64,000 nt of DNA, taken from positions 248,001 through 312,000 of the forward strand of contig NZ_JAJNMU010000007.1 of NCBI RefSeq assembly GCF_022458865.1, read 5' to 3'. Both the position numbers and the translations under genes were made by a program. Below the pieces are notes generated by a model. The model was not told the origin of the DNA, did not search any database, and saw only the letters and a list, made by a program, of their open reading frames with translations. This DNA is from Paenibacillus periandrae. GTDB lineage: Bacteria > Bacillota > Bacilli > Paenibacillales > NBRC-103111. Positions 1-9,596 of the stretch are shown here, in pieces. Each line of letters opens with the position of its first letter. Within the stretch, counting starts at the first letter, position 1.

Positions 1-936
1 ACGGAACGAGCGAATAAAGTTCTGTGAATTGTTGTATCTCAGCTTTTCGGCAATTTCAGATATTTTCATTTCCGTATCTTCCAGCATTTCCTTCGCCTTA
101 TTCAACCGATATTGCATCAAATAGTCGCTAAAGCTGATCCCAAGCTCTTGCCTGAGTACCTTACTGATGTAGCTTGGATGGTAATTAAGCATATTGGAGC
201 AGGCTTCCAGGCTGATGTCGGTATCATATCGGTCATGAATCATCTGTACCACTTCCTGGGAGATGGTTTGGTATTTGGTTCTGCGCTGATCCTCGTACAC
301 ATTGACCACAGGCTCGATCATTTGAGATTTGAACCAATTGCGTGCATCTTCAACCGATGAGAGCGCATGCAGCTGCTCCATGAGGGGCGGGTCGCCTCCA
401 AGCAGCTCCAAATGCGATACTCCGCTTTCCTGTAAAAGCCTGATCAGATTGACAAAAAAACGCGTAACGGCAATTTGATAGTCATTATAGTTATGATATT
501 GCCCGGATATTTCCTCAAAAAAGGAATCCAGCAAACATTGGATTTTGTCTCTTTCTGCCATCTTGATTGCATCAAAAATTTGTCTTTCCAGTTCTTTAGG
601 ATATTCGGTAGTTACATTCTGGGCGGGTTGGACGTCATCAATATGAAGAATCGTCTGCTGCCCAAACAAAACCCGGTATTTCAATGCATCCATGGCTTCC
701 TTATAAGCTCGATTAGCGTCATGAAGTCCAGCATACGATCGGCTGATTCCAATACTGATCCGTAGTGACAAATAATTTCCAACCTCGTCCTGAACCTTTT
801 TGGCCATGGCATACATATAGGTTCTGAATTCCTCTGTAGATTTGGGATCGTCAAAAATAAGCGTAACCTGAGAGGACTGGACAACTATCGGCATCAGACG
901 ATTATGGGCCGGTATCAACTGCTGCTGCATGGACAT
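1..936 (-). CDS. AraC-family transcriptional regulator, partial at both ends
   Basis: The minus-strand frame is open from position 954 to the left edge, so the C-terminus lies outside the window. It encodes a GGDEF-like/YesN-type middle region (residues about 10-110, including LRISIGISRSYAGL) followed by a helical linker and an AraC double helix-turn-helix (from about residue 225, with SYISKVLRQELG and KAKEMLEDTEMKISEIAEKL). This class normally has either an N-terminal receiver domain or a membrane Cache sensor ahead of this region; neither is present, because an in-frame TGA (955-957) lies directly upstream. The only starts are ATG 936 or ATG 930. It overlaps the 3' end of the next gene by about 35 bases. 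I read it as a decapitated regulator of sugar-uptake type, probably non-functional. Confidence 0.7.
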   Translation of the reverse strand, partial: MSMQQQLIPAHNRLMPIVVQSSQVTLIFDDPKSTEEFRTYMYAMAKKVQDEVGNYLSLRISIGISRSYAGLHDANRAYKEAMDALKYRVLFGQQTILHIDDVQPAQNVTTEYPKELERQIFDAIKMAERDKIQCLLDSFFEEISGQYHNYNDYQIAVTRFFVNLIRLLQESGVSHLELLGGDPPLMEQLHALSSVEDARNWFKSQMIEPVVNVYEDQRRTKYQTISQEVVQMIHDRYDTDISLEACSNMLNYHPSYISKVLRQELGISFSDYLMQYRLNKAKEMLEDTEMKISEIAEKLRYNNSQNFIRSFR

Positions 937-1390
937 CAATGGCGTCCGAACCCCTCAGACTCTCCATGTTGGTCTCAAAATGTGCCTTTTGATACGGAAA
1001 TGGCGTATTGTTATTATTTTCATATAATCTGTGAAAAATAAATGCATCATGATAGATGCTGCAATCCGTAGGAAACTGTCTGGATTCGGGCTCGGCTTCA
1101 CGAAATACGACCTTCATCTGGCGGTCGGCTGCGCGATGGCACAACCAGCCCAACACAAAAGCCAGCTTGTAGCCTAAATTGTCCTCATTCTTTCTTGCGT
1201 CCCAATTGGTCCGATATTTGTCCAACAGTGCAACTGTAAATTTATCCCCGGAACGGGTTACACTGCCGAATTGTGAAAACTGGATATGATTGCGGCCAGC
1301 TTCTTTGAAGGCATTACAAATATGTTCCGCTGCAAACATCATATTAAAGCAATCTTCTACAACCGCTGTATGGGTTACGTTCTCTGACAT
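902..1390 (-). pseudogene. C-terminally truncated zinc-dependent phospholipase C-like family protein
   Basis: A 162-residue frame begins at ATG 1390 behind a good ribosome binding site (GGAGGATGAGAC). The motifs HTAVVEDC, LGWLCHRAADRQMK and DCSIYHDAF, rich in His and Asp that could bind zinc, resemble a Paenibacillus family annotated as zinc-dependent phospholipase C-like, which from memory is about 250-290 residues long. Resemblance stops near residue 145 (NMESL). The last 16 codons read out of frame through the start of the AraC gene. This suggests a deletion that joined the 5' part of this gene to the 3' part of the regulator. The real activity of the family is uncertain. Confidence 0.5.
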
Positions 1391-1427
1391 GTCTCATCCT
1401 CCATTATATTCGTATGTGGGTACAGGC

Positions 1428-1553
1428 TTACTTCTCTCCTGGCAGGTGGTGAACGTTCCATAAACCGAGCATTTTCCATATGTCCTCCTTGCTAATCAGG
1501 CCAGTATTCACATCCTTTTCTTTGTTGGTCTGAGCATAGCATCGGAACTCCAT
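1428..1553 (-). other. Short ORF, possible 3' remnant of a decayed gene
   Basis: This 41-codon frame starts at ATG 1553 and ends in ISKEDIWKMLGLWNVHHLPGEK-like sequence just ahead of the phospholipase-like gene; I quote only KEDIWKMLGLW and HHLPGEK as its recognisable-looking part. The next frame upstream (about 1555-1655) also reads as plausible protein, so one gene broken by a frameshift is possible. I do not recognise the family. The rest of 1391-1690 shows nothing further. Confidence 0.2.
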
Positions 1554-1687
1554 AACGGGATACAATCAGTTCAAAGCCATTTGCTCTAATGACCGCAAAC
1601 AGCAATGCGGAAAGCTTTGGCATACTGAAACAATCATCAGCAATTCTCTCGATAATCATAAGAAATCACGATGTAAAGCAAGTATGA

Positions 1688-1806
1688 GATAAGAAAAGCT
1701 TCTGATCGAAGCCTATTCGATGAAGATACATTCGTGTTTTACATGTAGCTTTTCTTGCGAGATAAGAATCGTTCAGCTTCGCTGAAAACTTATACATTCT
1801 TATCTC
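1688..1806. repeat. Two abutting palindromic intergenic elements
   Basis: The first element (about 1688-1757) pairs AAGAAAAGCT with AGCTTTTCTT around an inner TCGA-rich loop. The second (1759-1806) pairs GAGATAAGAAT with ATTCTTATCTC and has an inner hairpin TTCAGC-ttc-GCTGAA. The layout resembles REP-like palindromic repeats scattered between genes in Paenibacillus. No ORF covers them. Confidence 0.5.
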
Positions 1807-1808
1807 TT

Positions 1809-1873
1809 AAAAAAACCTCCTACGCTAGTATTGGTTACCCACTCGGGTGTTAGCCAATGCCTATCATAAGAGG
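1809..1873 (-). terminator. Intrinsic terminator of the dehydratase operon
   Basis: On the minus strand a long imperfect stem starts with CCTC (1873-1870), has a strong core ATTGGCTA / TACCAAT-type pairing with CACCC/GGGT, closes with GAGG and is followed by seven T (1815-1809). It lies about 45 bases after the enolase-superfamily stop codon. Confidence 0.7.
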
Positions 1874-1918
1874 TGCAAGTGAAGTTCGTGTCAAGCACGA
1901 GCTTCTTGATAGTTTCAT

Positions 1919-3139
1919 TTAAACGACAAGCGCTTTACGAAGCACTTTATCAACGACTTTAACATCCATACCAAGACCGGGAGCTGTAGGTGCCCGAAAA
2001 ACACCGTCTTTCACTTCCATGTGCGGCGTGAATAAATAATCAGTCACTTTAACTCCCGCTTTGTCTTCCTGAAACTTCCCTATATTCGGAATGTACGAAG
2101 CAAAATGCAGCATATAAATGTACCCATACCCACCGCTAATGTGAGGTGTAACCGGTATGCCCTTTAAAGCTGCCATTCTGGCAACACGTGTATTTCTGAT
2201 AAATCCCCCGTTATATTGTAAATCCGGCTGTACCACCTGTGCGGCATCATTATCGATAATCCAGCGAAACCGTCTTATGCTTGTTTCCTGTTCACCGAAA
2301 GCAAGAGGAATATGCAGCGCGTCTGCGACCTCCTTGGTATCTTCAAGATGCTCAAAAGGGCAAGGCTCTTCATAAAAGAAGGCACCAATTTCTTCCAGTA
2401 TTTTACCATATTCGATTGCGACTTGAGGATCATAGGAACCATTACCATCAGCATGTATCGTGAAATCGTCTCCGAACGTTTTGCGCGTTAAATAAATCAG
2501 CGATTCAGAGCGTCCCTGAATGGAATCGGCGTTTTTGCTCATCCGGCCCCCTACCTTGAATTTAACTGCTCTTGCTCCCGTTTCCGCGACCTTCTGCTGC
2601 AGCACTTCAATTTCCTCTTCAGGCGTTGTGCCCCTGTTACCGCTTGCTACATAAATAGGAATCTCGTTGCGAATGACGCCTCCAAGCAAATCCCCGATAG
2701 GCTTGCCGACTATTCGGCCCATCATATCCAGCAGACTCGCTTCTACCCATGAAATGCAGCACCACAAAGCAAGTCCGGACAGCTTATAATTGCTTTGATA
2801 CACGTATACGCCATCCAGAAGCTTTTCCAAATCTCTGGCATCCTTGCCTATAAAGTAAGGAATGATCAGCTGCTTAAGCAAAGGGTACAGATAAGCTGCA
2901 CGTTCGCTAGCCACAGCTACGCCTTCTGAGCCATCCTTTGATCTCGTGCGCAGGAAGTATAAGCCGTTATTAAACAACAGTTCCATGGACTCTATGATCA
3001 ATGGAGAGCTGATACCTTCCACATTCAGTACGGTTGAATTCGCCGCTGCCTCCAATTCCGCAATGCTGACATCACTTTGTGCCTGGGTAAGGGAGCTGTC
3101 CAAATGCAAATAAGATAAATCGTGATAAGTGTTAACCAT
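1919..3139 (-). CDS. Enolase-superfamily (mandelate racemase/muconate lactonizing type) sugar-acid dehydratase
   Basis: This 406-residue protein has the usual length of the family. Enzymes of this class abstract the proton next to a carboxylate and usually dehydrate or racemise sugar acids. Visible active-site elements are KFKVGG (catalytic Lys), HADGNGSYD (first metal Asp), FYEEPC (second metal Glu), AFGEQE (third ligand) and PHISGG (His). An N-terminal capping domain precedes the barrel. It is the last gene of a minus-strand set after a SGNH hydrolase (gap 23) and a tartrate-type dehydrogenase. The set suggests breakdown of a hydroxy- or sugar-acid, but the substrate cannot be read from sequence. 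A terminator follows. The start is the only ATG near a GGAGG (TTTAGGAGGAACAGAT). Confidence 0.8.
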   Translation of the reverse strand: MVNTYHDLSYLHLDSSLTQAQSDVSIAELEAAANSTVLNVEGISSPLIIESMELLFNNGLYFLRTRSKDGSEGVAVASERAAYLYPLLKQLIIPYFIGKDARDLEKLLDGVYVYQSNYKLSGLALWCCISWVEASLLDMMGRIVGKPIGDLLGGVIRNEIPIYVASGNRGTTPEEEIEVLQQKVAETGARAVKFKVGGRMSKNADSIQGRSESLIYLTRKTFGDDFTIHADGNGSYDPQVAIEYGKILEEIGAFFYEEPCPFEHLEDTKEVADALHIPLAFGEQETSIRRFRWIIDNDAAQVVQPDLQYNGGFIRNTRVARMAALKGIPVTPHISGGYGYIYMLHFASYIPNIGKFQEDKAGVKVTDYLFTPHMEVKDGVFRAPTAPGLGMDVKVVDKVLRKALVV

Positions 3140-3162
3140 ATCTGTTCCTCCTAAAATTTTTG

Positions 3163-3780
3163 TTAAGCATCTGCAAATTTGGCATATAAGTAACCGGTAA
3201 TAAAGGCGGCCTGCAGCTTCCTGACCTCATCTGTATAATGCACGTGATCACAGAAGGCTGCTTCCCCAAGCTTGCGGCTGAAACCGTACAAATCAAGGAT
3301 GGGAATCCCGCGCTCCTGCATAATCGCATCTGCAGCAGCATTATAGTCCAGAACATCTGCATGAAACCGGTGAAAATTTCGCGATTTGGCATTGTGGATA
3401 TGATCAATGACATCGGTTGTCCGAATCCAGACGAAGGAATTCGACATCTTGCATGCCTTATCTACAATGTCGGATATATTGTGGCGATATTGCTCGAGTG
3501 AAATCTGCTTGCTGCCGGTTACAAGATTGGTTTTGATATCGTGAAGTCCGCAGTTCAAGAGCAGAATGTCATACTTCGTACCCAGGGCCTCTACCGATTT
3601 CAAATAAGCCAATACCATACTGCTATCCCCGCCGTTAGCGCCAAGCGGTTGATCCAGATCGATCAATGCTTGGGCGTCGCCTTGCTTGCGGTCATATCCC
3701 CAATCGCCCGCCAATTGCTCACTTAAATAAGGGCCATATTGAATCGAAATGCTGTCCCCAATAACGAAAATGTCCCTCAT
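3163..3780 (-). CDS. SGNH/GDSL-type hydrolase
   Basis: A 205-residue cytoplasmic protein without signal peptide. The four SGNH blocks are visible: GDSISI near residue 8 (nucleophile Ser), GANGGDSS near residue 50 (Gly), LNCGLHD near residue 77 (Asn), and CDHVHYT near residue 180 (Asp-x-x-His dyad). Such enzymes remove acyl or acetyl groups from esters, often on sugars. It lies between the dehydratase and the dehydrogenase and probably removes an ester group from the same substrate; that role is inference. Confidence 0.8.
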   Translation of the reverse strand: MRDIFVIGDSISIQYGPYLSEQLAGDWGYDRKQGDAQALIDLDQPLGANGGDSSMVLAYLKSVEALGTKYDILLLNCGLHDIKTNLVTGSKQISLEQYRHNISDIVDKACKMSNSFVWIRTTDVIDHIHNAKSRNFHRFHADVLDYNAAADAIMQERGIPILDLYGFSRKLGEAAFCDHVHYTDEVRKLQAAFITGYLYAKFADA

Positions 3781-3818
3781 TTCCGCAGGCCTCCCCCTTA
3801 ACAGTTCTACATAGCGAC

Positions 3819-4874
3819 TTATTGCTTGAGCCTTTTACATATTTCGGCTGTGACCTCTGTTGTTGTCGAAGCCCCGCCGATATCACCGGTTTTGATACCG
3901 GAGTCAGTTACATCCTCCACCACTTTCAACAGCTTGTCTGCCATCTCGTGCTCCCCAAGGTGCTCCAGCATCAGCTTAGCTGTCCAAATCTGCCCAATCG
4001 GATTTGCCAAGTTTTGACCCTGAATATCCGGTGCTGATCCATGGACAGGCTCGAACATCGACGGATACTTGCCGTTGAGGTTAATATTCGCGGCGGGGGC
4101 AATCCCGATGCTTCCCATAATCGCGGCGCCAATGTCAGTCAGGATATCTCCGAACAGATTACTGGCTACAACGACATCAAATACATGAGGCTTGGTTACA
4201 AAAAATGCCGCAAGCGCATCAATGTGCGTCGATGTTGTTTGTACATCCGGATAATCACGACTTACCTCTTTAAAAACACCATCCCAAAAAGGCATCGTAT
4301 GTACGATTCCGTTTGATTTCGTGGCACTGGTTACATGCCCTCTGCGCTTTTGTGCCAGCTCAAATGCATAGCGCATCGCTCTTTCGGTTCCTTTTCTGGA
4401 GAAAACAGCGCTTTGGATGGCCAGCTCATCCTCTCCTTTATGGATGCGCCCGCCGATTTCACTATATTCACCCTCACTGTTTTCCCTCACAACCAGAAGG
4501 TCAAACTCATTAGGCTTAAGCAGCGGCGACTCCAATCCGCGGAAGTATTTGGCCGGGCGTATATTAATGACCTGCTCAAATTCGCGGCGAATTTTGATCA
4601 AGAGTCCCCACAGCGATATATGGTCAGGCACACGTGTCGGATCACCCACCGCTCCAAGGAAGATCGCCTCGAAGCCCTGTAACGTTTGCAAACCATCATC
4701 CGGCATCATCTGACCATGCTCCATATAATAATCGCAGCTCCAAGGGAAGCTTGTATAAGTAAAAGAAATGCCTCCATGTACGTCAGCCAAAGTGTCAAGC
4801 ACCTCCAGCGCAGCCGGCACAACCTCCTTACCTATACCATCACCTGGAATTACCGCAAGCTCGAATTTTTTCAT
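3819..4874 (-). CDS. Tartrate/D-malate dehydrogenase-type beta-decarboxylating dehydrogenase
   Basis: This 351-residue protein belongs to the isocitrate/isopropylmalate dehydrogenase family. It shows the N-terminal IPGDGIGKEVV, the substrate segment VRENSEGEYSEIGG, the metal-binding SNLFGDILTD, and the cofactor segment FEPVHGSAPDI. The SEGEYSEIGG form is typical of tartrate dehydrogenase/decarboxylase and D-malate dehydrogenase rather than isopropylmalate dehydrogenase. ATG 4874 was chosen because GAGGAG lies 11 bases upstream; a GTG nine bases earlier would be too close. It is the first gene of the operon and has a cre-like site 75 bases upstream, which suggests catabolite repression. Confidence 0.82.
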   Translation of the reverse strand: MKKFELAVIPGDGIGKEVVPAALEVLDTLADVHGGISFTYTSFPWSCDYYMEHGQMMPDDGLQTLQGFEAIFLGAVGDPTRVPDHISLWGLLIKIRREFEQVINIRPAKYFRGLESPLLKPNEFDLLVVRENSEGEYSEIGGRIHKGEDELAIQSAVFSRKGTERAMRYAFELAQKRRGHVTSATKSNGIVHTMPFWDGVFKEVSRDYPDVQTTSTHIDALAAFFVTKPHVFDVVVASNLFGDILTDIGAAIMGSIGIAPAANINLNGKYPSMFEPVHGSAPDIQGQNLANPIGQIWTAKLMLEHLGEHEMADKLLKVVEDVTDSGIKTGDIGGASTTTEVTAEICKRLKQ

Positions 4875-4948
4875 TCTCTTCACAACTCCTCATGGCAATT
4901 TTCACTGCTTGGCTTCTTTGCAGTTCTCTGCTCATTTTATTGTAATAC

Positions 4949-4963
4949 AGGAAGCGATTACAT
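4949..4963 (-). promoter_or_regulatory. cre (CcpA) site upstream of the dehydrogenase operon
   Basis: The minus-strand 15-mer ATGTAATCGCTTCCT matches the consensus WTGNAANCGNWNNCW at every fixed position. It sits just upstream of the dehydrogenase gene, next to AT-rich sequence that could hold its promoter. Confidence 0.6.
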
Positions 4964-5082
4964 GATATAATCTTTGGCTTACATCTTTTAAACCTTGCTC
5001 CACAAGGGCTCCAGCTAGCGATAATCATTAGCAAGCACTTCAATAATCATCATATTCCGTTCATTTTCAGTTCATCCATCAC

Positions 5083-5127
5083 AAAAAAACAGGATTCATC
5101 CCCGATATTTGCGAGATAATCCTGTTT
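5083..5127 (-). terminator. Minus-strand intrinsic terminator with no assigned gene
   Basis: On the minus strand AACAGGAT (5126-5119 side) pairs with ATCCTGTT and is followed by seven T (5089-5083). No minus-strand gene precedes it, since yhbH runs the other way. A possible 18-codon ORF (start near 5182, stop near 5129) lies just upstream with a weak ribosome site. It may end a small RNA or be an attenuator ahead of the dehydrogenase operon. Confidence 0.5.
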
Positions 5128-5350
5128 ATCGTGCATCAATCATCGAATCAGCTGGTGTGCAGGAGTGAAGCCTATTCATCATTACTCTAACATCCAAAGT
5201 TAATCCAACAACTTAAAATGATCCTTCTGCCCTATCACATATCCCCCACCTGCTTGAATATATTTAGTAACAGGCACTGTTTCTCTTTTTCTTTTAAACT
5301 CATCCGATGCTTGTCTGACGTTGTAAAGTTTTCTGTGCATAAGGGTCAGA

Positions 5351-5418
5351 CTTACGAAGTAAATTGCGCTTCACAAAACTCGGTAATTGCTCACGAAGTA
5401 AGTTTTGCCTTGCAAAAC
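5351..5418 (+). repeat. Two 29-bp imperfect direct repeats before yhbH
   Basis: Copies at 5351-5379 and 5390-5418 both start CTnACGAAGTAA and end nCAAAAC. The second copy contains the hairpin GTTTTGC-ctt-GCAAAAC, which ends five bases before the yhbH ribosome binding site. They may affect translation or be scattered palindromic elements. Confidence 0.5.
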
Positions 5419-5436
5419 GCTAAGGAGGTGTCCGTC

Positions 5437-6597
5437 ATGACAGAGTCCTTGTTTACCGTATCCCGCGAGGATTGGTCCCTGCATCGCAAAGGCTATCAGG
5501 ATCAAACCCGCCATCAACAAAAAGTACGTGAAGCCATCAAGCAGAACCTGCCTGACCTGGTTAGCGATGAGAGCATCATTATGTCCGATGGCAAGCAAAT
5601 CATCAAAGTACCCATCCGCAGTCTCGACGAGTATCGCCTTCGTTATAACTACAACAAGAGCAAGCATGTCGGCCAGGGAGATGGAGATAGCCAGGTCGGA
5701 GACGTCTTAGGTGTTGACCCGACTCCTGCGAAAGGACCCGGCAAGGGTGAGGGTGCTGGCGATCAGCCTGGGGATGACTATTATGATGCGGAAGTGGAGA
5801 TGGAAGAATTACAATCGATGCTCTTTGATGAACTGGAGCTTCCCAATCTACAGCAGAAGGAAAAGGATGTGCTCACCTCCAAGGAAGTGATTTTTAACGA
5901 TATCCGCAAAAAAGGGATCATGTCCAATATCGACAAGAAGCGGACCATCCTCGAAAATTTGCGGCGTAATGCAACAGCGGGCGACCCTGGCATTCACCAT
6001 ATCAATCCCGACGATCTACGCTTTAAAACGTGGGATGAAAAGGTGACGCCGCAATCGAACGCGCTGATTATTGCGATGATGGATACGTCCGGTTCTATGG
6101 GCTCCTTTGAAAAATATATGGCGCGCAGCTTCTTTTTTTGGATGACGCGCTTTTTGCGCACCAAATATGAGCATGTAGAGATTGTATTTATTGCTCATCA
6201 TACTGAAGCCAAGGAGGTAACTGAAGAGGAATTTTTCACCAAAGGCGAGAGCGGCGGAACCATTTGCTCATCTGCTTACCAGCTGGCGATGGATATGATA
6301 GATCGGCGATACCCACCTTCCCGTTACAATATATATCCGTTCCACTTTTCAGATGGCGACAATCTGACATCGGACAACGACCGCTGCGTAAGATTGATCG
6401 GCGAGCTTGTAGCACGCTGCAACCTGTTCGGTTATGGAGAGGTCAATCAATATAACCGCAGCAGTACGTTGATGTCGGCCTATCGCAATATTCATAATCC
6501 GAAGTTCGTCCATTATGTAATCAAAGAGAAAAATGAGGTATATAAAGCGCTGCGCACCTTTTTCCCTAATGCCTCCGCCGGGAGGGCTGTGCAATGA
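5437..6597 (+). CDS. yhbH: YhbH, sporulation protein of the DUF444 family
   Basis: A 386-residue protein of the DUF444/YhbH family, expressed during sporulation in Bacillus and usually found with prkA and spoVR. The longest frame starts at 5218, but ATG 5437 is the proper start because TAAGGAGGTG lies seven bases before it and the protein then begins [13 protein letters not shown] as in homologues. An acidic, Gly-rich stretch (about residues 90-115) precedes a von Willebrand-A-like half with MMDTSGSMG near residue 212, which would bind a metal ion. The last four bases overlap spoVR, so the two are translationally coupled. No prkA gene lies upstream here; its usual partner is elsewhere or absent. 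Confidence 0.92.
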   Translation: MTESLFTVSREDWSLHRKGYQDQTRHQQKVREAIKQNLPDLVSDESIIMSDGKQIIKVPIRSLDEYRLRYNYNKSKHVGQGDGDSQVGDVLGVDPTPAKGPGKGEGAGDQPGDDYYDAEVEMEELQSMLFDELELPNLQQKEKDVLTSKEVIFNDIRKKGIMSNIDKKRTILENLRRNATAGDPGIHHINPDDLRFKTWDEKVTPQSNALIIAMMDTSGSMGSFEKYMARSFFFWMTRFLRTKYEHVEIVFIAHHTEAKEVTEEEFFTKGESGGTICSSAYQLAMDMIDRRYPPSRYNIYPFHFSDGDNLTSDNDRCVRLIGELVARCNLFGYGEVNQYNRSSTLMSAYRNIHNPKFVHYVIKEKNEVYKALRTFFPNASAGRAVQ

Positions 6598-8027
6598 ACG
6601 GTACGGATATGCAGGAGCTTCGGACGGCTATTGCTGAAATTACGGAGATTGCCACGGGCTTCGGACTGGATTTCTACCCGATGCGCTATGAGATTTGTCC
6701 CGCGGACATCATCTACACCTTTGGCGCTTATGGTATGCCGACCCGCTTTAGCCATTGGAGCTTTGGAAAAACCTTTAATAAAATGAAAATGCAGTACGAT
6801 TTTGGACTCAGTAAAATTTACGAACTGGTCATTAATTCCGACCCTTGTTATGCCTTCTTGCTGGATGGCAATTCTTTAATTCAGAACAAGCTGATCGTGG
6901 CGCACGTACTGGCCCACTGCGATTTTTTCAAGAACAATATGAGATTCTCCAAAACCAACCGCAACATGGTTGAAAGCATGTCTGCAACCGCCGAGCGTAT
7001 CCGCCAGTATGAGGTCGAATATGGAACCGATGAGGTTGAGCGTTTTATCGATGCCGTGCTCGCTATTCAGGAGCATGTCGACCCGATTATTTCCAAGCCC
7101 TATGAGGCGGGACGATATGGCGGAGGCAAGAACAAGGAGCAATCCCCTGACCCGGATAACCGCGACCGCAAGCTGGGCTATGAGGATTTGTGGAATTTGG
7201 ATCAGCCTCTAAGAGAGAAGGAATCAAGAAACACGGAGGTGCCCAAGTTCCCACCCGCTCCTGAAAAGGACCTGGTACTGTTTATCGAAGAGCATGCGCC
7301 GTACATGGCTCCATGGCAGCGCGACATCATGACCATGCTTCGAGATGAAATGTTGTACTTCTGGCCGCAGCTGGAAACGAAAATTATGAACGAAGGCTGG
7401 GCTTCGTATTGGCATCAGCGGATTTTGCGGGAGCTGAATCTGAGTGTGGAAGAAACCATTGAATATGCGAAGCTGAATTCATCCGTCGTGGTTCCTTCAC
7501 AGCACAGCTTGAATCCGTATTATTTGGGCTTGAAAATGTTCGAGGATATCGAGAAACGCTGGGATCAGCCTACACAGGAGGAACGGGATCGTCTAGGTCG
7601 CAAGGGCGGTGAAGGACGGCAAAAAATGTTCGATGTCCGTGAATATGACTCGGATATTTCGTTCGTCCGCAACTACATGACCAAGAAGCTCGTCGATGAG
7701 CTCGATCTGTACGTATTCGAGAAAAAGGGGCCGGAGTGGAAAATAACCGATAAATCGTGGGAAAGCATCCGCGATCAATTGATTTATTCCCGTGTTAACG
7801 GCGGCTTCCCCTACATCGTAGTCGAGGATGGAAATTATGACCGCAACGGGGAGTTATACTTAAAGCATGCTTACGAGGGCATGGAGCTGGATCTGAAATA
7901 TGTGGAAAGGACGATGCCTTACATTCAACAGCTGTGGGGGAAAACCGTGCATCTGGAGTCGATTGTTGAGGCAAAGCCTGTACTGTTCAGCTATGACGGC
8001 AAGAAGCACAACAGAAAGTTTTTGTAA
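6594..8027 (+). CDS. spoVR: Stage V sporulation protein R
   Basis: A 477-residue SpoVR protein of normal length, involved in spore cortex formation in Bacillus subtilis; its biochemical activity is unknown. Family signatures include [17 protein letters not shown] near the start, the [12 protein letters not shown] segment (about residue 102) with conserved His and Cys, and [12 protein letters not shown] (about residue 263). The start codon overlaps the yhbH stop (ATGA), and a strong intrinsic terminator follows 60 bases after the stop, so the two genes form a complete operon. Confidence 0.95.
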   Translation: MNGTDMQELRTAIAEITEIATGFGLDFYPMRYEICPADIIYTFGAYGMPTRFSHWSFGKTFNKMKMQYDFGLSKIYELVINSDPCYAFLLDGNSLIQNKLIVAHVLAHCDFFKNNMRFSKTNRNMVESMSATAERIRQYEVEYGTDEVERFIDAVLAIQEHVDPIISKPYEAGRYGGGKNKEQSPDPDNRDRKLGYEDLWNLDQPLREKESRNTEVPKFPPAPEKDLVLFIEEHAPYMAPWQRDIMTMLRDEMLYFWPQLETKIMNEGWASYWHQRILRELNLSVEETIEYAKLNSSVVVPSQHSLNPYYLGLKMFEDIEKRWDQPTQEERDRLGRKGGEGRQKMFDVREYDSDISFVRNYMTKKLVDELDLYVFEKKGPEWKITDKSWESIRDQLIYSRVNGGFPYIVVEDGNYDRNGELYLKHAYEGMELDLKYVERTMPYIQQLWGKTVHLESIVEAKPVLFSYDGKKHNRKFL

Positions 8028-8086
8028 GATAAATCAAATATTGCGGCCAAATAAGTATGTGTAAATTGACGAAACTTACGTAAAGC

Positions 8087-8120
8087 AAAAAACATTAGCG
8101 TAGTATAGCTAATGTTTTTT
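8087..8120 (+). terminator. Intrinsic terminator after spoVR
   Basis: A perfect 13-bp stem, AAAAAACATTAGC paired with GCTAATGTTTTTT around an 8-base loop, ending in six T. Confidence 0.9.
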
Positions 8121-8260
8121 GGCTTTTCCAGTCCGTACAGAAGTATTTCCCATCGCTTTATTGCCGAATATATAGGGAAAATAGTAGAAAAAAAGAGTAT
8201 CCTATAAATCGAAATATGTTAAAATATCGTTCGGGAAGTTAAATACAAGGAGGTCAAACT

Positions 8261-9535
8261 GTGTCACGCATCATTCAAGTTGATGAACGCCCGCCGCTCG
8301 TCGAAAGTATTCCGCTAAGTTTACAGCATTTATTTGCTATGTTTGGCTCCACTGTACTCGTACCTATTCTGTTTAAGGTCGACCCAGCCACCATCCTGTT
8401 GATGAACGGGATCGGGACTTTGCTTTACATTTATATGACCAAAGGAGAAATTCCTGCCTTCCTGGGCTCAAGCTTCGCCTTCCTGTCCCCGGTCTTTGTT
8501 GTATTGGGCTCTAAAGGCTATAGCTCGGCATTAGGCGGGTTTCTGGTTGTCGGTTTGATTTTTACCATCGTTGCATTACTCATCCGTGCTGTCGGGACTC
8601 GATGGATTGACGTCATGTTTCCGCCTGCAGCCATGGGTGCCATTGTAGCCGTTATCGGACTGGAGCTGGTTCCAACAGCTGCTGGGATGGCTGGTTTTAT
8701 CGCGCCAAGCGGTGCCCCTGCAGCCTGGACGCCGGACGGGACCACCGTGACGGTATCGATTTTCACTTTTGCAGTAGGAACTGTGGGTTCAGTCTTATTC
8801 CGCGGCATCTTTAGGGTCATTCCGATATTGATTGCCATTGTCGCCGGATATGCGCTTGCTGCGGTGCTTGGATTGGTACATATCAGAGAAATAGTAGCGG
8901 CTGCTGATTGGTTCAAACTCCCTACCTTCTACAGCCCAACGTTCGACTTAGCCAGCATCCTGATTATCGCTCCTGCGGCTCTGGTCGTGATCGCGGAGCA
9001 TATTGGGCACTTGATCGTAACCGGAAACATGGTTGACAAAGATTTATCCAAGGACCCCGGCCTCAGTAAATCATTACTTGGAAACGGTGTTTCTACGATG
9101 TTATCCTCCCTAGTTGGCTCTACCCCTAATACAACTTATGGCGAAAACATCGGCGTTATGGCGATCAGTCGTGTATATTCCGTTTGGGTTATCGGAGGGG
9201 CTGCGGTACTGGCCATAGTCCTGTCCTTCGTCGGTAAAATCTCGGCATTAGTCCAGACCATTCCTACACCTGTAATGGGTGGCGTTTCACTGCTGTTATT
9301 TGGAGTTATCGCTGCTTCGGGGATCCGGATGCTGGTAGAAACCAAGGTCGACTATTCCAAGCCGATCAACCTCATACTAACAACAGTAGTGCTTGTTATC
9401 GGACTTAGTGGCGCGACTCTGAAATGGGGACAATTTGAGCTCAAAGGTATGGCTCTGGCTACCATAGTTACGATTGTACTCAGCTTATTCTTCAAGCTGC
9501 TGGAAGCTCTCAAGCTTTCCAATGAAAAAGTATAA
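8261..9535 (+). CDS. uraA: Uracil permease (NCS2 family)
   Basis: A 424-residue integral membrane protein of the nucleobase-cation symporter-2 family that imports uracil with protons. It has the expected 12-14 hydrophobic segments, the N-terminal SLQHLFAMFGSTVLVP signature, the family motif around APAALVVIAEHIGH (substrate-binding Glu and His, about residue 245), and the TPNTTYGENIG motif (about residue 287). The start is GTG 8261, six bases after AAGGAGGTC. No PyrR-type attenuator is visible in the roughly 100-base leader, so regulation by PyrR is not supported here. It is transcribed alone. Confidence 0.92.
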   Translation: MSRIIQVDERPPLVESIPLSLQHLFAMFGSTVLVPILFKVDPATILLMNGIGTLLYIYMTKGEIPAFLGSSFAFLSPVFVVLGSKGYSSALGGFLVVGLIFTIVALLIRAVGTRWIDVMFPPAAMGAIVAVIGLELVPTAAGMAGFIAPSGAPAAWTPDGTTVTVSIFTFAVGTVGSVLFRGIFRVIPILIAIVAGYALAAVLGLVHIREIVAAADWFKLPTFYSPTFDLASILIIAPAALVVIAEHIGHLIVTGNMVDKDLSKDPGLSKSLLGNGVSTMLSSLVGSTPNTTYGENIGVMAISRVYSVWVIGGAAVLAIVLSFVGKISALVQTIPTPVMGGVSLLLFGVIAASGIRMLVETKVDYSKPINLILTTVVLVIGLSGATLKWGQFELKGMALATIVTIVLSLFFKLLEALKLSNEKV

Positions 9536-9596
9536 GGAATATCTGAATGAACTGATTAAATGATTTTACTGTGAATGATTTTTTTATCATAGGATC

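Noticed and set aside
1809..1873. Riboswitch or T-box in the hairpin near 1830
   Set aside because: No T-box AGGGUGGNACCGCG element or known aptamer core; position after a stop codon and a T-run make it a terminator.
5218..5436. 73-codon N-terminal extension of yhbH
   Set aside because: It runs through direct repeats and does not resemble YhbH; the TAAGGAGGTG before ATG 5437 gives the normal start.
8121..8260. PyrR attenuator before uraA
   Set aside because: The leader is short and I see no PyrR binding loop, antiterminator or terminator ahead of the start codon.
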